Shown: piece after piece, positions 45,621 to 56,585 of the stretch | How positions within the stretch are numbered: position 1 is the first letter of the stretch | Layout: every line of letters begins with the position of its first letter | From: Gnetum montanum | Lineage: Eukaryota; Streptophyta; Gnetopsida; Gnetales; Gnetaceae | DNA length: 63,617 nt | NCBI GenBank assembly: GCA_015680685.1 | Contig: MNCI01028339.1 | Location: forward strand, 314,103-377,719 | Direction of reading: 5' to 3' | Position numbers and translations under genes: made by a program | Notes under the pieces: generated by a model | The model's database searches: none | The model's input: only the letters and a program-made list of their open reading frames with translations | What the model was told of the DNA's origin: nothing

Positions 45621-48440
45621 ATGACACCAAAGAGGGGAGCACTTATAGCAGAATCATCACAACTGAGGAAAAAGTGATCACAAGGTGGAAGGAACCAACA
45701 ATAGCCACAATAGTGCCAAGAATAGGATGCTGAAGCAATTCATGTAATTGAACCTCTTCAAGAGAATATTTGAGGGGAATATTTTTGGTAGATTCCCACC
45801 ATTAAAACTAGCCAATCAAGGTAATATGAGTTGCCAAGGCCAAGATGTAAGCTAGAGGTCACACTAACAGAGTCCTACCTTGAGAAGATTCAAACCAAGA
45901 TGGTCTAGAATTCGGTTCTTCAAGAACTCAACTTTGGAATCCTCTTGAAATTGATGTCCAAGAAAGTTCACACACAATTACAATGGTCTTCCGTGTGGCC
46001 CATTCTCTTCTCTAGTGTAGAATGGTACATGAGGAGACTTACCTATTATAGAGAAATTGGCAGGGAGACGCAATGATAAAAATCAAAGATATTACTATCT
46101 CCTACTTGTTTGAGGCCATTACAGAGGTCCTTGTCTTGCCAAATATGAGAAAAAATTTGGCAAATATATTTACTCAGGTGGACCTCAAAGCTAAGAAAGA
46201 GTAAATCCAGCATTGCTATGGGATGGACTACAAGGACTATGGTGCAGTAACCAAGGTGGAGCATGCATACTTCAAGATATTAGCCTATCACCTAAACCCC
46301 ATGCTAAGGCCTAGCAAGGTCGCAACCTTCTCCACCCATGCATGTGCCACTTTAAGTAGCATATTTCCTATAAACCTTCCTTATCTCATCTACCTAGAAA
46401 TTGAGAAGTACTTCAGAGAAAATGAGCGAGGAAGAAAGATACTCTTATTTTCATGCCTCACTAGAAACATTTATAGAAGGGGAGGCATAGCATGCTATGC
46501 TAATGATACACTCTCCCATACTCCTACTATATCTTGGTAGGAGATGATGAAAGATAAAGCAATCATAAAGCTACTAGAAGAGGAGTAGCTACCATCACCA
46601 CCTACTAGAGAGACCATACTAGAAGAACATGTAGCTGGAAAAAGTATTAAAAACCTTCAAGAGCAGTTGCTACAACAACAATAGGGCTTGACAAGTGGTA
46701 GAGAGCCATTAGTCTACAATTCAGCATTGAGCCATCTCAACAAGATCACTATGACTATTATCCATACAATGAACATAAGAATCCATGAGAATGAATTCTA
46801 GTACTTAGGAAGTTATAGTATTCATCCTTGGACAAGAGTTTCCTAAAATCTTTGGTAACACCACAACTTTCTTAGTGTACTTGGAGGAACATAACAATGC
46901 AATTTTCCTAGTGATGAAGCATCATGAATAGGAGATAGGGGTAGAAGTGATGCTTAATAGGATGGTTAAGATACTAAACTTTCTTGAAGAAGTAGTACTA
47001 GACATTGCTATCTTAACAGATATTCAAGCTTCTAAAAGAGTAGGGAGTGGTTGGCTTGATGTAGCTCAAAATGAAGAAGTGTTGAACTGATTGGTGAAAA
47101 TTGGGCAACTACTTCTAGAGATCTTTAATCTCTTGGATGAAATCATCACAACCCAGTTAGAGATGCTAGAGAATAAGGTTAAATTAACCATTTCCAATGC
47201 CTAGCTATAGGCATCCATCACCGAAAGCTAATGGTTTATTGCTAAAGTTGTGAAGATATATGTTTGTCTCTTTGATCCAATCATTCTTAACCTAGACCTC
47301 AATAGAGATGAAGCTTTTCAATAGCTTTAACAAAAATGAAAAGACGTTCAAAATGCAAAGGAGACTACAGTATTTGATGCCTCCTTATTAGAAGCCTTAG
47401 CATTCCACACCGATAAGGATTTGGCTCAAGTCTACAAAAAACTTGGTCCTCACAAAGGATATTCACCACCTACAAAATGTCAAGCAACAACACCAAATGG
47501 TTGAATTTGTTAAAAAAAAAAAGGAGTCGCTAACCAAGTTGAATCTTGTGCTAAGGAGATTGGTAGTGGAAAATTGAAATATCTCCATGGAGGAAGGAAG
47601 TTTGACTGCTTAACCAAAAAACTGCCATTGAGGTAGCTGCTTGGAAGAATGAGGCCCTAAAACTTGAATGGGTGAAAAACTATTACAAGGACTAGGTTGA
47701 GATCCTCAAGGAGGTGAACAAAAAGGAAATATAGTTGACCAAGGCAAAGATAAATGAGATCCTCCAACAACTCCAACAAAGCAGTGATATATGGTAGCCA
47801 ATTTTTGATCGCTTAAATGCATTTAACAAGGCTAAGATCTGCCTAAAGGAGTTTCTGACAGAGGAGATGACTAAATACATGGAGTTTGCTAACCTTTGAT
47901 ATACACACTTAGCCATGTTAAATATAGGAAGGCCAAGGATAGAGTTGAAGAAATAGGTGGCTATTTCATATCTTCTATACAAGGTAGAATTCAAGAAGCA
48001 CAAAGAGACTATACAAAAGTTAGAGACAAGCAACATGAAGCTAGAGGTTCTTAGGAGTCAATTCACTAATCAACAATTAGTAGCTACGAACTTGACCAAG
48101 GGAATGAACAATTTCCACAAGCTATAGAACCTATTAAAGATGTTCATTATTAAATGAAAGTAATTCATAGTATGGTTTGTTAATGCCAAGGAATTTTTCC
48201 CAACAATGTTGTGTACATGGGATATTCTTGTATTAGTCCACATTGGCAAAGCTGTGTGGACTATGTTCAACCCACACAGTAAGGAAGAGAAGATGAAAGT
48301 ATTGCTAAATGCTTTTAAGCTTCTACGAAAATTAGCAATAGTAGCAGGATAGCCTCAACTACCTTCTCCACCATAAGTGCCAAAGCTTGGCAAAGGATTT
48401 GTACTATCTCAAGAGTCTTCACCTTCTAGAACTATTTGAA
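45621..48440 (+). pseudogene. aORF of element 3
   Basis: ATG 45621 directly follows an acceptor-like ATGATCATAG. The decayed frame is homologous to element 1's aORF from start (Met-Thr-Pro-Lys-Arg versus Met-Ala-Pro-Lys-Cys) to end. The globular part is best kept at 46223-46540 (Ile-Leu-Ala-Tyr-His-Leu-Asn-Pro, Leu-Pro-Tyr-Leu-Ile-Tyr-Leu-Glu-Ile, Asn-Ile-Tyr-Arg-Arg-Gly-Gly-Ile) and resembles the PF20167-type plant transposon domain. From about 47000 to 48150 it is coiled coil. There are many stops and several shifts. It lies downstream of pol, the env-like position, without a visible signal peptide or membrane segment. Confidence 0.6.
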
Positions 48441-48649
48441 TTGCACCTTGTCTTCAGCAACATGAAGGATCCTACTATCATTGTTGTAAGAATGTTTAAT
48501 ATTATTGTCATAGATACCAATTTTTTAATTTTGTATAATTCAGTACTCAGAGTTAGTTAGTCAATAATTCCATACCTTTCCAATTTTGTAAGAAGCTTAA
48601 TTCTATTTTTGTTTACTTGAGGATGAGTTTTCACTTAGTCATGCAGGTA
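48441..48649 (+). other. Tail of element 3 with PPT-like end
   Basis: It resembles element 1's tail at 23640-23761, sharing 'gaggatgagttttca' and 'ttagtc', and ends ATGCAGGTA before the LTR. The purine run is decayed. Confidence 0.5.
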
Positions 48650-49489
48650 TGATGAAGCATTATCAATTGGCTATGTTGATAGGCATGTGTCGATGTAGCC
48701 CTATTGACAAATGGTTACATGCATTGACGTAGAGTCATGTGAAGCCTATATAAATGCATGTACCCACCGCATTTATGGCATGCTAAGTTTGTAGTATAGT
48801 AAAGCTCTTACAATTTTATTTTCCTAGAGTTAGAATATTTTTTGAGTGCCTGCAGTATGAACTAAATTAATTGTACAAATATTTATTTAAGCATCATGTA
48901 TCTCAACACATTGATGTGACTAGAAATAAAGATGAGATCCTTAACATTCATTGTAGCACTTGGAATAGATGTTATTAATGCACTTTATATTCTTTCCTTA
49001 ATTAATTAATACATTTAATAATAAACATATGGGTATGACCACTTCGAGCATACCATTTAACACTTGGTAATCCTAGTAGTGACCATTTGGTATGCTTAGT
49101 AATTATGACTTGGTAACCCAATAGCATTGATACAAGTTCAAGATGTGTATGGAAAGTGGGCCCAGATACTTATGTTAGTATAGTTAGCCTTAGAATTGTT
49201 AGATAGCTAGAGTAGTTAATTAGAAACCATTTATCTTTCTTCAATGCTTAGGATAAAAAACATATAAAAATATAAATATAAATAAATATTATATACCTTA
49301 ACTTACACTTAACCATACAAAAGAACCTACATATGTAAGAGTTAAGAAGAAAATGATCATACATTTCCCTACGTCATCATCTTTGTCTATGAGACATAAT
49401 TAGGAGCTAAGTTCATGAAATTTAACTAGATTGCTAGTGCATGCTTGTGATTTGTCTGGTTGGATATAGGAATTGCTCATTGCTCCTCA
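48650..49489 (+). repeat. 3' LTR of element 3
   Basis: It starts TGATGAAGCATT and ends GCTCCTCA. It is shorter than the 5' copy because of a deletion near 48690-48720. The TATA box CTATATAAATG lies near 48751. The right flank CCCTA (49490-49494) is the partner of TCTTA at 33571-33575. Confidence 0.85.
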
Positions 49490-49494
49490 CCCTA

Positions 49495-49932
49495 GTAAGA
49501 GCTTGATTGGTGTAGATTTTGTTTAAAGAATTATCTCTCTATATGCTCATTTCTATTGTATTCATTAAGAGCTCTATAAAGTATAGATTCTTTTTGTGGG
49601 AACATCTACATTAAAATCTTGATGAGTTCAAGTGTTTGGCTTTATGCATTAACCTTGAGAGGTATGTGAGTGTATCTTGTGGAATCATCATAACCTATTG
49701 ATTAACCTTTTGAGGTCCTTAGAAGTCTTATAGGATACCAAGATTGTTCATCTTATGGAAAGTCTGTAGCATTCAAAGATCTACCATAATGGTAGCCTTA
49801 GTTACAGTTTTAATTCAAGATGAATTTTAAGGTGATTAAGATTTATCATACATTAGTGAGTTAATTTCATTTGGAATTTTATTTTTTATTTATAACTCAT
49901 TCAACTTCCCCTTCTAATTCAATTGAACCACA
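49495..49932 (+). repeat. 5' LTR of element B, second part
   Basis: It continues element B's LTR after element 3 and aligns with about 55970-56436, for example 'gttcaagtgtttggc' and 'tatgtgagtg'. It ends TTGAACCACA, matching TTGATTCACA at the outer end of the 3' LTR. Confidence 0.8.
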
Positions 49933-49934
49933 AA

Positions 49935-49947
49935 TGGTCTTATAGCC
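49935..49947 (+). other. Primer-binding site of element B (initiator tRNA-Met type)
   Basis: TGGTCTTATAGCC two bases after the LTR matches TGGTATCAGAGCC at 10 of 13 positions, the usual primer site of plant copia elements. Confidence 0.6.
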
Positions 49948-49954
49948 TAGTTAC

Positions 49955-50880
49955 TCACTCTTTTCTAGATCAAACAACCTAGTACAAACTTCACCTTATC
50001 AACCATAAATTAAAGTCCAAATGCTCAAGATAGAAACTCCAATTAAAACATGAAAAGAAAATACAGCTTTATTCTTGAATTCATACATGAAATGAAGTAT
50101 AAAAGAGAATAAAAGCAATGTCCCAAGGATAGAAAATACTCAATATCCTTACACACTCTCTTTCACACAAGGCTTAAAGTCATATAAGAATAACTCCATT
50201 TGACTTATTCACAATGGTCAAAGATGGCTCATAACATGAGTGATTAAGATGATCTTAAATATCCTCTCTCAAGACACTCTCTTCTTTAACCTTAGGATAC
50301 TTCAAACTCTCTTATTTCTCTTCCACTTTTTCACGTTGTAATCTTAGGCTTGGATGCCTATTTATGCACTTTCAAGTGATCCTTCATCCTCCCTTAGTAG
50401 TCAAATTATAAATTGATCTATTGAAATCCACCTTGGAAGATGTCTTAAAAGAGTAGAGATATCTTTCCTAAATTTGAAATAGTTACAAAGAAGAAATCTT
50501 TAGCTTGGGAAAGACATTTTTCCTAATACCAAAAGTTATAGAGTAGATATCTATCTCCAAGAGTAGATGTCTACTTGTTGGAGTAGACATCTACCTACTA
50601 GAGTATATGTATATCCTTTTAGAGTAGACATCTATTATGTAGAGTATACGTCTATTTTAAAGAGGATATGTATATCCTACCAAGGCTACCAAAAAAGATG
50701 TGTTTTTTTGGACATAGGACATGTGGACACTTTCAAATAGATTTCCATAGGTTCCAAAACATCATGAACTTATCCAAACATGTACAAACACACTAGAAAC
50801 ATGCCAAAACTCAAGGAAGAGATACATGATCATTTGAAGGATGATCATTGGTCTAAGTAATGTCCTCATCATAACCTAGT
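49955..50880 (-). mobile_element. Solo LTR with AGATGTCTAC motifs in the leader of element B
   Basis: It resembles 36638-37684 in reverse orientation. A minus-strand TATA box (GCATAAATAGGC) is at 50356-50367, with a dense cluster of GTAGACATCTAC-like words at 50440-50690 upstream of it, and the U3 start ('ggcatgtttctagtgtgtttg' on the minus strand) near 50830. The edges are approximate and no target duplication was found. Confidence 0.5.
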
Positions 50881-51059
50881 GAAAATAGAAGGATAATAGG
50901 AGATGTCACTTTCATGACCAACTATTTTTAATGGCACTAAGTATGCATTCTAAAAATATTGGGTGTAATCATACATAGAATCATTTGATTTGATGTGTGG
51001 TAGAGTGTTGTTGATGAATGTATGATACTAGAAAATGAATGATCAAAATGAAACAAAAT

Positions 51060-52660
51060 AATAAGAATGCTTTCATGAATAATTCAAAGGCCAAAAGTAC
51101 CATGGCATCTACCTTGACTCAAGAGGAGTATAATTGAGTTAGTCATTATAAGAAAACCAAGAATATTTGTGATGTCTTGGAGGTAACCTATGAAGGTAAT
51201 AAAGTAATTAAATAATACAAACTACTTTTTTTTTTGGCTAAATTAGTTTAAGAATTTCAATATAAGAAAGGATGCATTAGTATTTTAATTGGGTATGTGA
51301 TCTTATTAGTTTCATTATTGGGATATGTTACGGTATTTTCAAAACTAAAGTTGTTTACAAGATTGTTAGAACTTTAAATTTTGAATACTAGATGAAGATA
51401 ATTATCATGGAAGAGGTAAGATATTTTGATACTTTAAATTTTAAAGAACTTCAAAGTACTCTTACCACTTATGAAATGAATTTAAATAAGGAAGAAGTGT
51501 TAAAGGATATTTTTATTACCATCTCCTAAAATTAAGATATATCTAACAAGGCCAAAAAGTCATAAATTATCATCTCCTTACATAGTGACAATGAAGATCT
51601 TAATGATTTAGAGCTTGTGCTACTCACTAGAAGAGTTAATAGGATGATCACTAATTATCTCAAGAAAGAAAGAGAAAGAACAAGAAGCATGCAAGAATAG
51701 GTAAGTCCTTCGATAAGGTATCAAGTTTCACATCCTCTACAAATATTATAAATATTATTTGCTAGGTATGCAATGGATGAAGATATCTAGCCTTAGAATG
51801 TCTAAGTATCAAAAGTTATAATATGAAGCTAAACTAAAGAAGGAAGGAAAATTTCTAATTAGCAAATGTAACGAAGAAGAAGAATGTAACGAGATTGAAG
51901 TGAATGAGGGTGACACCTCCAACACTCATCTTCCATGCGTGGTTATAACTTTCTCACCACAAGAAGATGATAACAACTTAAGAAATAAAGAAGACATCAA
52001 CACCATTGAAGAAATGTATGAATGTCTTAATAAAAATTTTGAAAATTTACAAAAAATTTATCTTAGAATTAAAAGTAAATTACAACAACATGAGTTAGAG
52101 TATAAACATAAGAGAAACTCATGTATAACCCTAACAAATGAAGTCATAGCTCTTAAGGCTGAGATTGATGAGATAATAGCTTTAAATGAGTCTTTAAAGT
52201 TGTAAGACCACAAAGAAGAAGAGCTAAAAAGGGTGAATGCTTTACTCTTAAAAGAAAACACCCTACTTAGGAAAGAAGCTAAGAAGCTACAAAAAAATGT
52301 TAGTCATGAGAAATAGGTTAAAAAAATATTTACCCTTGACAAGACATCACTTGATTAGATATTTCAACAATGAAGAAGTGCTAATGATAAAAGTGGAGTA
52401 GGGTACAAATCCATCATGAAAAACTACTCTGATGGGTCTAGAAGTGCATCAACATATATTTATCAAATTTAGGATATTTATTCCTATCCACCAAGATTTC
52501 AAAGTTTTAAGGTTTGTTGTTATTATAGACAAGTTGAACATAGTAGAGTATACTGCCCATATAAAAAACTAGTACTTCAAGATACATCTTAATTGGTCTT
52601 TATGAGATAAGGAACTAATAATATGCATGGTCATGGGATAAGAAGATGGATTCACAAAGG
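51060..52660 (+). pseudogene. gag of element B
   Basis: The N-terminal part (51060-51700) is Leu/Lys/Glu-rich and broken. Near 51755 is a knuckle Cys-X-Val-Cys-Asn-Gly-X-Arg-Tyr-Leu-Ala-Leu-Glu-Cys, close to CCHC. An intact stretch at 51900-52205 is acidic then coiled coil (Asn-Thr-Ile-Glu-Glu-Met-Tyr-Glu-Cys-Leu). A second, weaker Cys-rich site lies near 52515-52555. The layout matches element A's gag. After about 52660 there is no protease, integrase or RT. Confidence 0.65.
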
Positions 52661-53345
52661 AAAATCCTAAGGGAATCAACAAGGAGGTAGAAGATAAGAA
52701 CATGGAAGGACCAAAGTACTAAGAAGGCAAGAGGTTAAAAGATGTCCAAATGGAAAGGCAAGTAGAGATAAATGATAAGTCATCCTATATTACTACTTCA
52801 CAAGATCTAGGCTAGGATCATTTCCAACTAGGTATGTTAGGGTAAAACTTTATCTTATGTGTAGGTTAATTTTATTTACTATTTTATTTTTCTATTTTAT
52901 TATCTTTCTCTTTTATTCCTATCCCATGCTAGATACTTTTAAGATATTTTTGAACCCACACATATCCTAAAAGATAGTTTTTCAATTTAGGTGTGACAAC
53001 GATACTAAGCTGAGACATACTTAGGCTAGATGTACAAAATAAAAGTGGGATGTTCAAAATGGATTTCTAGGATGTTCACCTTGATAGTAGAATGTACTAA
53101 CTTTAGAAGGGAAAAAATTAAAAAAGCTCTTTGAATCATAGGGCATAAGATTAAAATCCCTAGACATTCTCATCTTCTCATTTAAGCACTCTTTTAAAGA
53201 CATCTAAGCAATAGAGGAACCTAGAAGGAAAAAAGAATGAAGCATGAGCAACATGATAAGAGATGAGGAAAATGTCACATTCTACCATAATAATAGATCT
53301 AGCAACAATAGAGTGGTATGGGTAAAGAACATTTATCCAATCTAA
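52661..53345 (+). other. Spacer between gag and aORF of element B
   Basis: No ORF is supported. Words such as 'ctagatgtac', 'gggatgttcaaaatgg' and 'ctaggatgttcacc' at 53025-53085 recall the LTR words 'ctaggattcagg', 'gatgttcaagg' and 'ctagatgttcta'. Confidence 0.45.
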
Positions 53346-53362
53346 AAAAAATATATAAACTC
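53346..53362 (+). promoter_or_regulatory. Candidate TATA box upstream of the aORF of element B
   Basis: AAATATATAAACTCC lies about 90 bp before the first recognisable aORF sequence. It is a positional candidate only. Confidence 0.3.
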
Positions 53363-53439
53363 CTATTTAGATCATAATTTTTAGGAAAGAGGTATAAATC
53401 CTTCCAACATATGTCTACTACTATTGAGAGGATTCTAAA

Positions 53440-54940
53440 CTACTATTTAGGATTATTTTGATGCTATTGGGCTTTCATTTATTTTGTGTCTTACTGTTGC
53501 TATTTCTAAAGTTATGATGAAGGAGTTTTTCTATAATATTTAGGACATGGACGTAGATACTAGAATATTTAGTACATTGTCCAATGGTATAGTTATTATT
53601 GCACCTTCCAACTTAATCAATGATTTTCTAGGGTTTCATGGTTTAGGATCATAAATTGTGAGTGAATGCTTTCGTTGAGATATTTTTTAATACCATATTT
53701 GCAATTTCAAAAAGGGATGTTTTCTTGAGATTATTCAATAACTCTAACCTTGTGTTGAAGCATAAGGTTTTCAAGGTAGATATGAAAGTGGATGCATCAA
53801 TAATTTTTCTTATCATTTACTACAACCTTGTAGTAAAGGATGGTCATTATGATTATCTTCTTTCACAATAGGCCCTAATTTTTATTGCTTGCTTGTTGGT
53901 GTGAAGTTGAAATTTGGGTATATCATTAGAAGTGATATTATGGCTAAGCATAAAAATTTCCAAACTATTGAGTACTCATTGCTTATTGGTCTAATCATCA
54001 GAAGTGTTAAGATTTATATTTGTAACATGTCCATCATTCATGACAAGAAGAGAATAGGTGAGTATGTAGAGAAGAGGGCTAGATATAGATAAGGAATAGT
54101 AGCATCATTGAATCTATATAACATTAGACCTTATATCATTTACTCTAGATCTATTAGAGATTAGCTTCAACCCACACTGAACAAGGAATTATTGGCTTTG
54201 GAAAATCCATAGGAAAAATAGACCATAATCTATTTAGGTTGGATATATGAGTTGAAAGGCTTAAGAGGAGGTTAAACAACACCTTTCAACATGAGGAATT
54301 CTATTCCATCTTAGATGGACGTTGGAACACCCACTTGGTTAGAGTAGCATCTTCCACATGCTCATGCTTCTAATGATGGTCCATCTAGGGTCAATGACTT
54401 AGGCATGGTAGAGGACTCCAAGGAGGATTTAAAACCTATAGGAAAAGCATATAAATATATGGATTAGTAAGGATATAATGATCATTGTCATTACTCACAT
54501 GAGAAGAAGCCAAAGATATGGGTTAAGGGGAAGTTATCTCTTAAGAGATAGAGAACATTGGATGATCAATTCATCTATGATACCATGTATTGTTTCTTTG
54601 ATCCTTTGATATCAAAGTTCTATCAACAATACTACTCTCAAGTGGGACTCATGAATTTTAATTTTTTGGAAAGCCATATTTTAGGCTAGGCTTTAAAGAG
54701 AAGATCCATACATGTAGATTCTAGGAAATTATGTTGAAATAAGTAGTTTTAGAGGAAGAGCCTTATACTACTTGTAGTGATGATGAAGACGACAACGACG
54801 AGTATCATCTTTTAGAGAAAATTTATGAGAATTATAACTACATGCTCATGGAACTTTTTCACATTTTTAGATGATGGCAAGAAAAAGTAAGAAAGAATGA
54901 ATATATTATATCCATGGGTTCTAACCCTAGAACTTATACA
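53440..54940 (+). pseudogene. aORF of element B
   Basis: The frame is readable from about 53460, best at 53662-53871 and 53889-54092, where Gly-His-Tyr-Asp-Tyr-Leu-Leu-Ser-Gln and Lys-Lys-Arg-Ile-Gly-Glu-Tyr match element A's aORF. Near 54770-54810 is an acidic stretch (Asp-Asp-Glu-Asp-Asp-Asn-Asp-Glu), in the position of the acidic tail of element A. Stops are frequent. The pattern is that of the PF20167-like plant transposon domain, with an acidic C-terminal part. The gene is kept although pol is absent. Function unknown. Confidence 0.55.
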
Positions 54941-55148
54941 TTTTCATAGGTATTTTTCTCACTCTTACTTTAAGGGTTGTTATGTTGATTTTCATATTTA
55001 TATGCTATATGATCATGTTATTAGTAAACTTACTTATACTTTATTTTTAGTGCAAAATTTCTAGTATCCATATCCTCTATTTTGAAAGTCATATTTTTTT
55101 TAAAGAATTTATGCTACTCACCCATTCTCAAGTTTTTAGACATCATCA

Positions 55149-55161
55149 TAAAGGAGGAGAT
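55149..55161 (+). other. Polypurine tract of element B
   Basis: ATAAAGGAGGAGAT directly precedes TGTTGATC at 55162, the start of the 3' LTR. Confidence 0.7.
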
Positions 55162-56436
55162 TGTTGATCTATCCCAAGCTTTTATGATCTAAAAACTAGA
55201 CAATGAAGGAGTATGCTTGGTTGCACTTATGTTTTATGGATTGATTGAGTTTATGAATACTAGGATAAGAAGTATATTAATAAATCTAGACCAAATATTT
55301 TGGGATGTATGGAGATATGGATCAACCATCTTCACTTAACCTTAAATACAATCTAGATATCTAGGCATGAAGGCAAATGTGTAGGTAGATAGTAGAAGAG
55401 GTTTTGAACACATATTTTATCCAACCTAGACATCATAGGCTTCATCCTAGATGTTCTAGTTGTGGACATTCATGGTCAGATGGTGGATATCCTAGATGTG
55501 GATGTCTTGAAAAATTCTTGGTAGTTGTTAGAGTGAATGTCCCAGCTTGTCTTAGACATATAGATTGAAACTTAGCTTTCTTAGAGTGGAATGTACCAAG
55601 TAGCTATTGGGGAAACTAAAAAATTATATTTCTAGTCATTTCCCTAATCCTAGTTCAAAGTGTGAAACTTGAATGATACAAATATTATAAAGGAAAGCAC
55701 CTAGATATGATCCTCAGAGCAATCCAAGAAATATAAGGGCAATCATTGACATAATATATTGAATTAAGATCCTTGTTCTTGACTGATATCTTGCAAGGGT
55801 TGGAATATTATTTCTAGAAGTTGCATCACCATTGATACATTCTTCTTCTAGGGTTTTAATAGATTTGTTTTATGTCTGAGTGTATGTTGATCAAATCCAT
55901 TGCTTATTCCTTGTTATATCATGTATGTTTGAATTTCAGATTAGTACTAGTTTTTTCATTATCCTAGTATGATAAATATTGGTATAAGTATGATTTTAGG
56001 AATCATCTATGTATACTCTCATTTCTATTATATTCATTGAGATCTATGCAAAGTGCAAATTTTGTCTATGAGAAGATATGTATTGAAATCCTAAGAAGTT
56101 CAAGTGTTTGGCATTTTGTGTCACCTTAAGGGGTATGTGAGTGCATCGTACAAGAGAATTCCAACTTGTTAATTGACCTTTCAAAATTCCTTGGATATTT
56201 TATAAGATATACGATTTTTTGTCTTGTGAGAAGTGTGTAGCATTTAAGAATTTATAATAGTGGTAGCCAGAGTTATAGTTTTAATTCAAGTTTAATTTTA
56301 AGATGATGAGCTATATCACCCATTGGTGAGTACATTTCATTGTGCAATTGGATTATGTTTATAAAAATTTTATTTATAATTTTATTTTTGATTTATAACT
56401 CATTCATCCTTCTCTTTTTAAGTTAATTGATTCACA
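55162..56436 (+). repeat. 3' LTR of element B
   Basis: The complete 1275-bp copy runs from TGTTGATC to TTCACA. A TATA-like ATTATAAAGG lies near 55683. The U3 part repeats 'gatgttcta', 'ggatatcctagatg' and 'gtggatgtc'. It is flanked by ATAAG. Near 55963 it retains the uninterrupted TCCTA target used by element 3 in the other LTR. Confidence 0.85.
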
Positions 56437-56585
56437 ATAAGCATATAAATTGATCACTCGAGACTGGATAACATAAAACACACCTCAACCAACGAGCCAC
56501 ATGAGTGTTTTATTTGTAGATGAGATTACTTATAAAAATGTAAAGAGACAAAAAGACAAAAAGACAAAAATATAAAACAAGAAAN

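Larger units (their letters stand above)
33576..49489 (+). mobile_element. Element 3: Athila-like Ty3/gypsy retrotransposon with aORF
   Basis: It is 15.9 kb long. LTRs 33576-34478 and 48650-49489 match, including CTATATAAATG TATA boxes. The primer site after the 5' LTR resembles the tRNA-Asp site of Athila elements. Order: gag (34624-38160, with an inserted LTR), protease, RT-RNase H, integrase, a solo LTR of the Tat type, spacer, internal promoter block, aORF (45621-48440), tail and 3' LTR. The duplicated target is TCTTA on the left and CCCTA on the right; the uninterrupted LTR copy of element B has TCCTA at this point, so both are one change away. Confidence 0.85.
32802..56436 (+). mobile_element. 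Element B: SIRE-like copia element lacking pol, interrupted
   Basis: The element is bounded by a perfect 5-bp duplication, ATAAG at 32797-32801 and 56437-56441. Its LTRs are 32802-33575 plus 49495-49932 (split by element 3) and 55162-56436. Between them are a Met-type primer site, a solo LTR (49955-50880), gag (51060-52660), a spacer, an aORF (53440-54940) and a polypurine tract. There is no room for protease, integrase or RT between gag and aORF, so it is a non-autonomous relative of element A. Confidence 0.85.

Noticed and set aside
46223-46540. Independent small host gene
   Set aside because: It is the best-kept part of element 3's aORF, collinear with the element 1 homologue.
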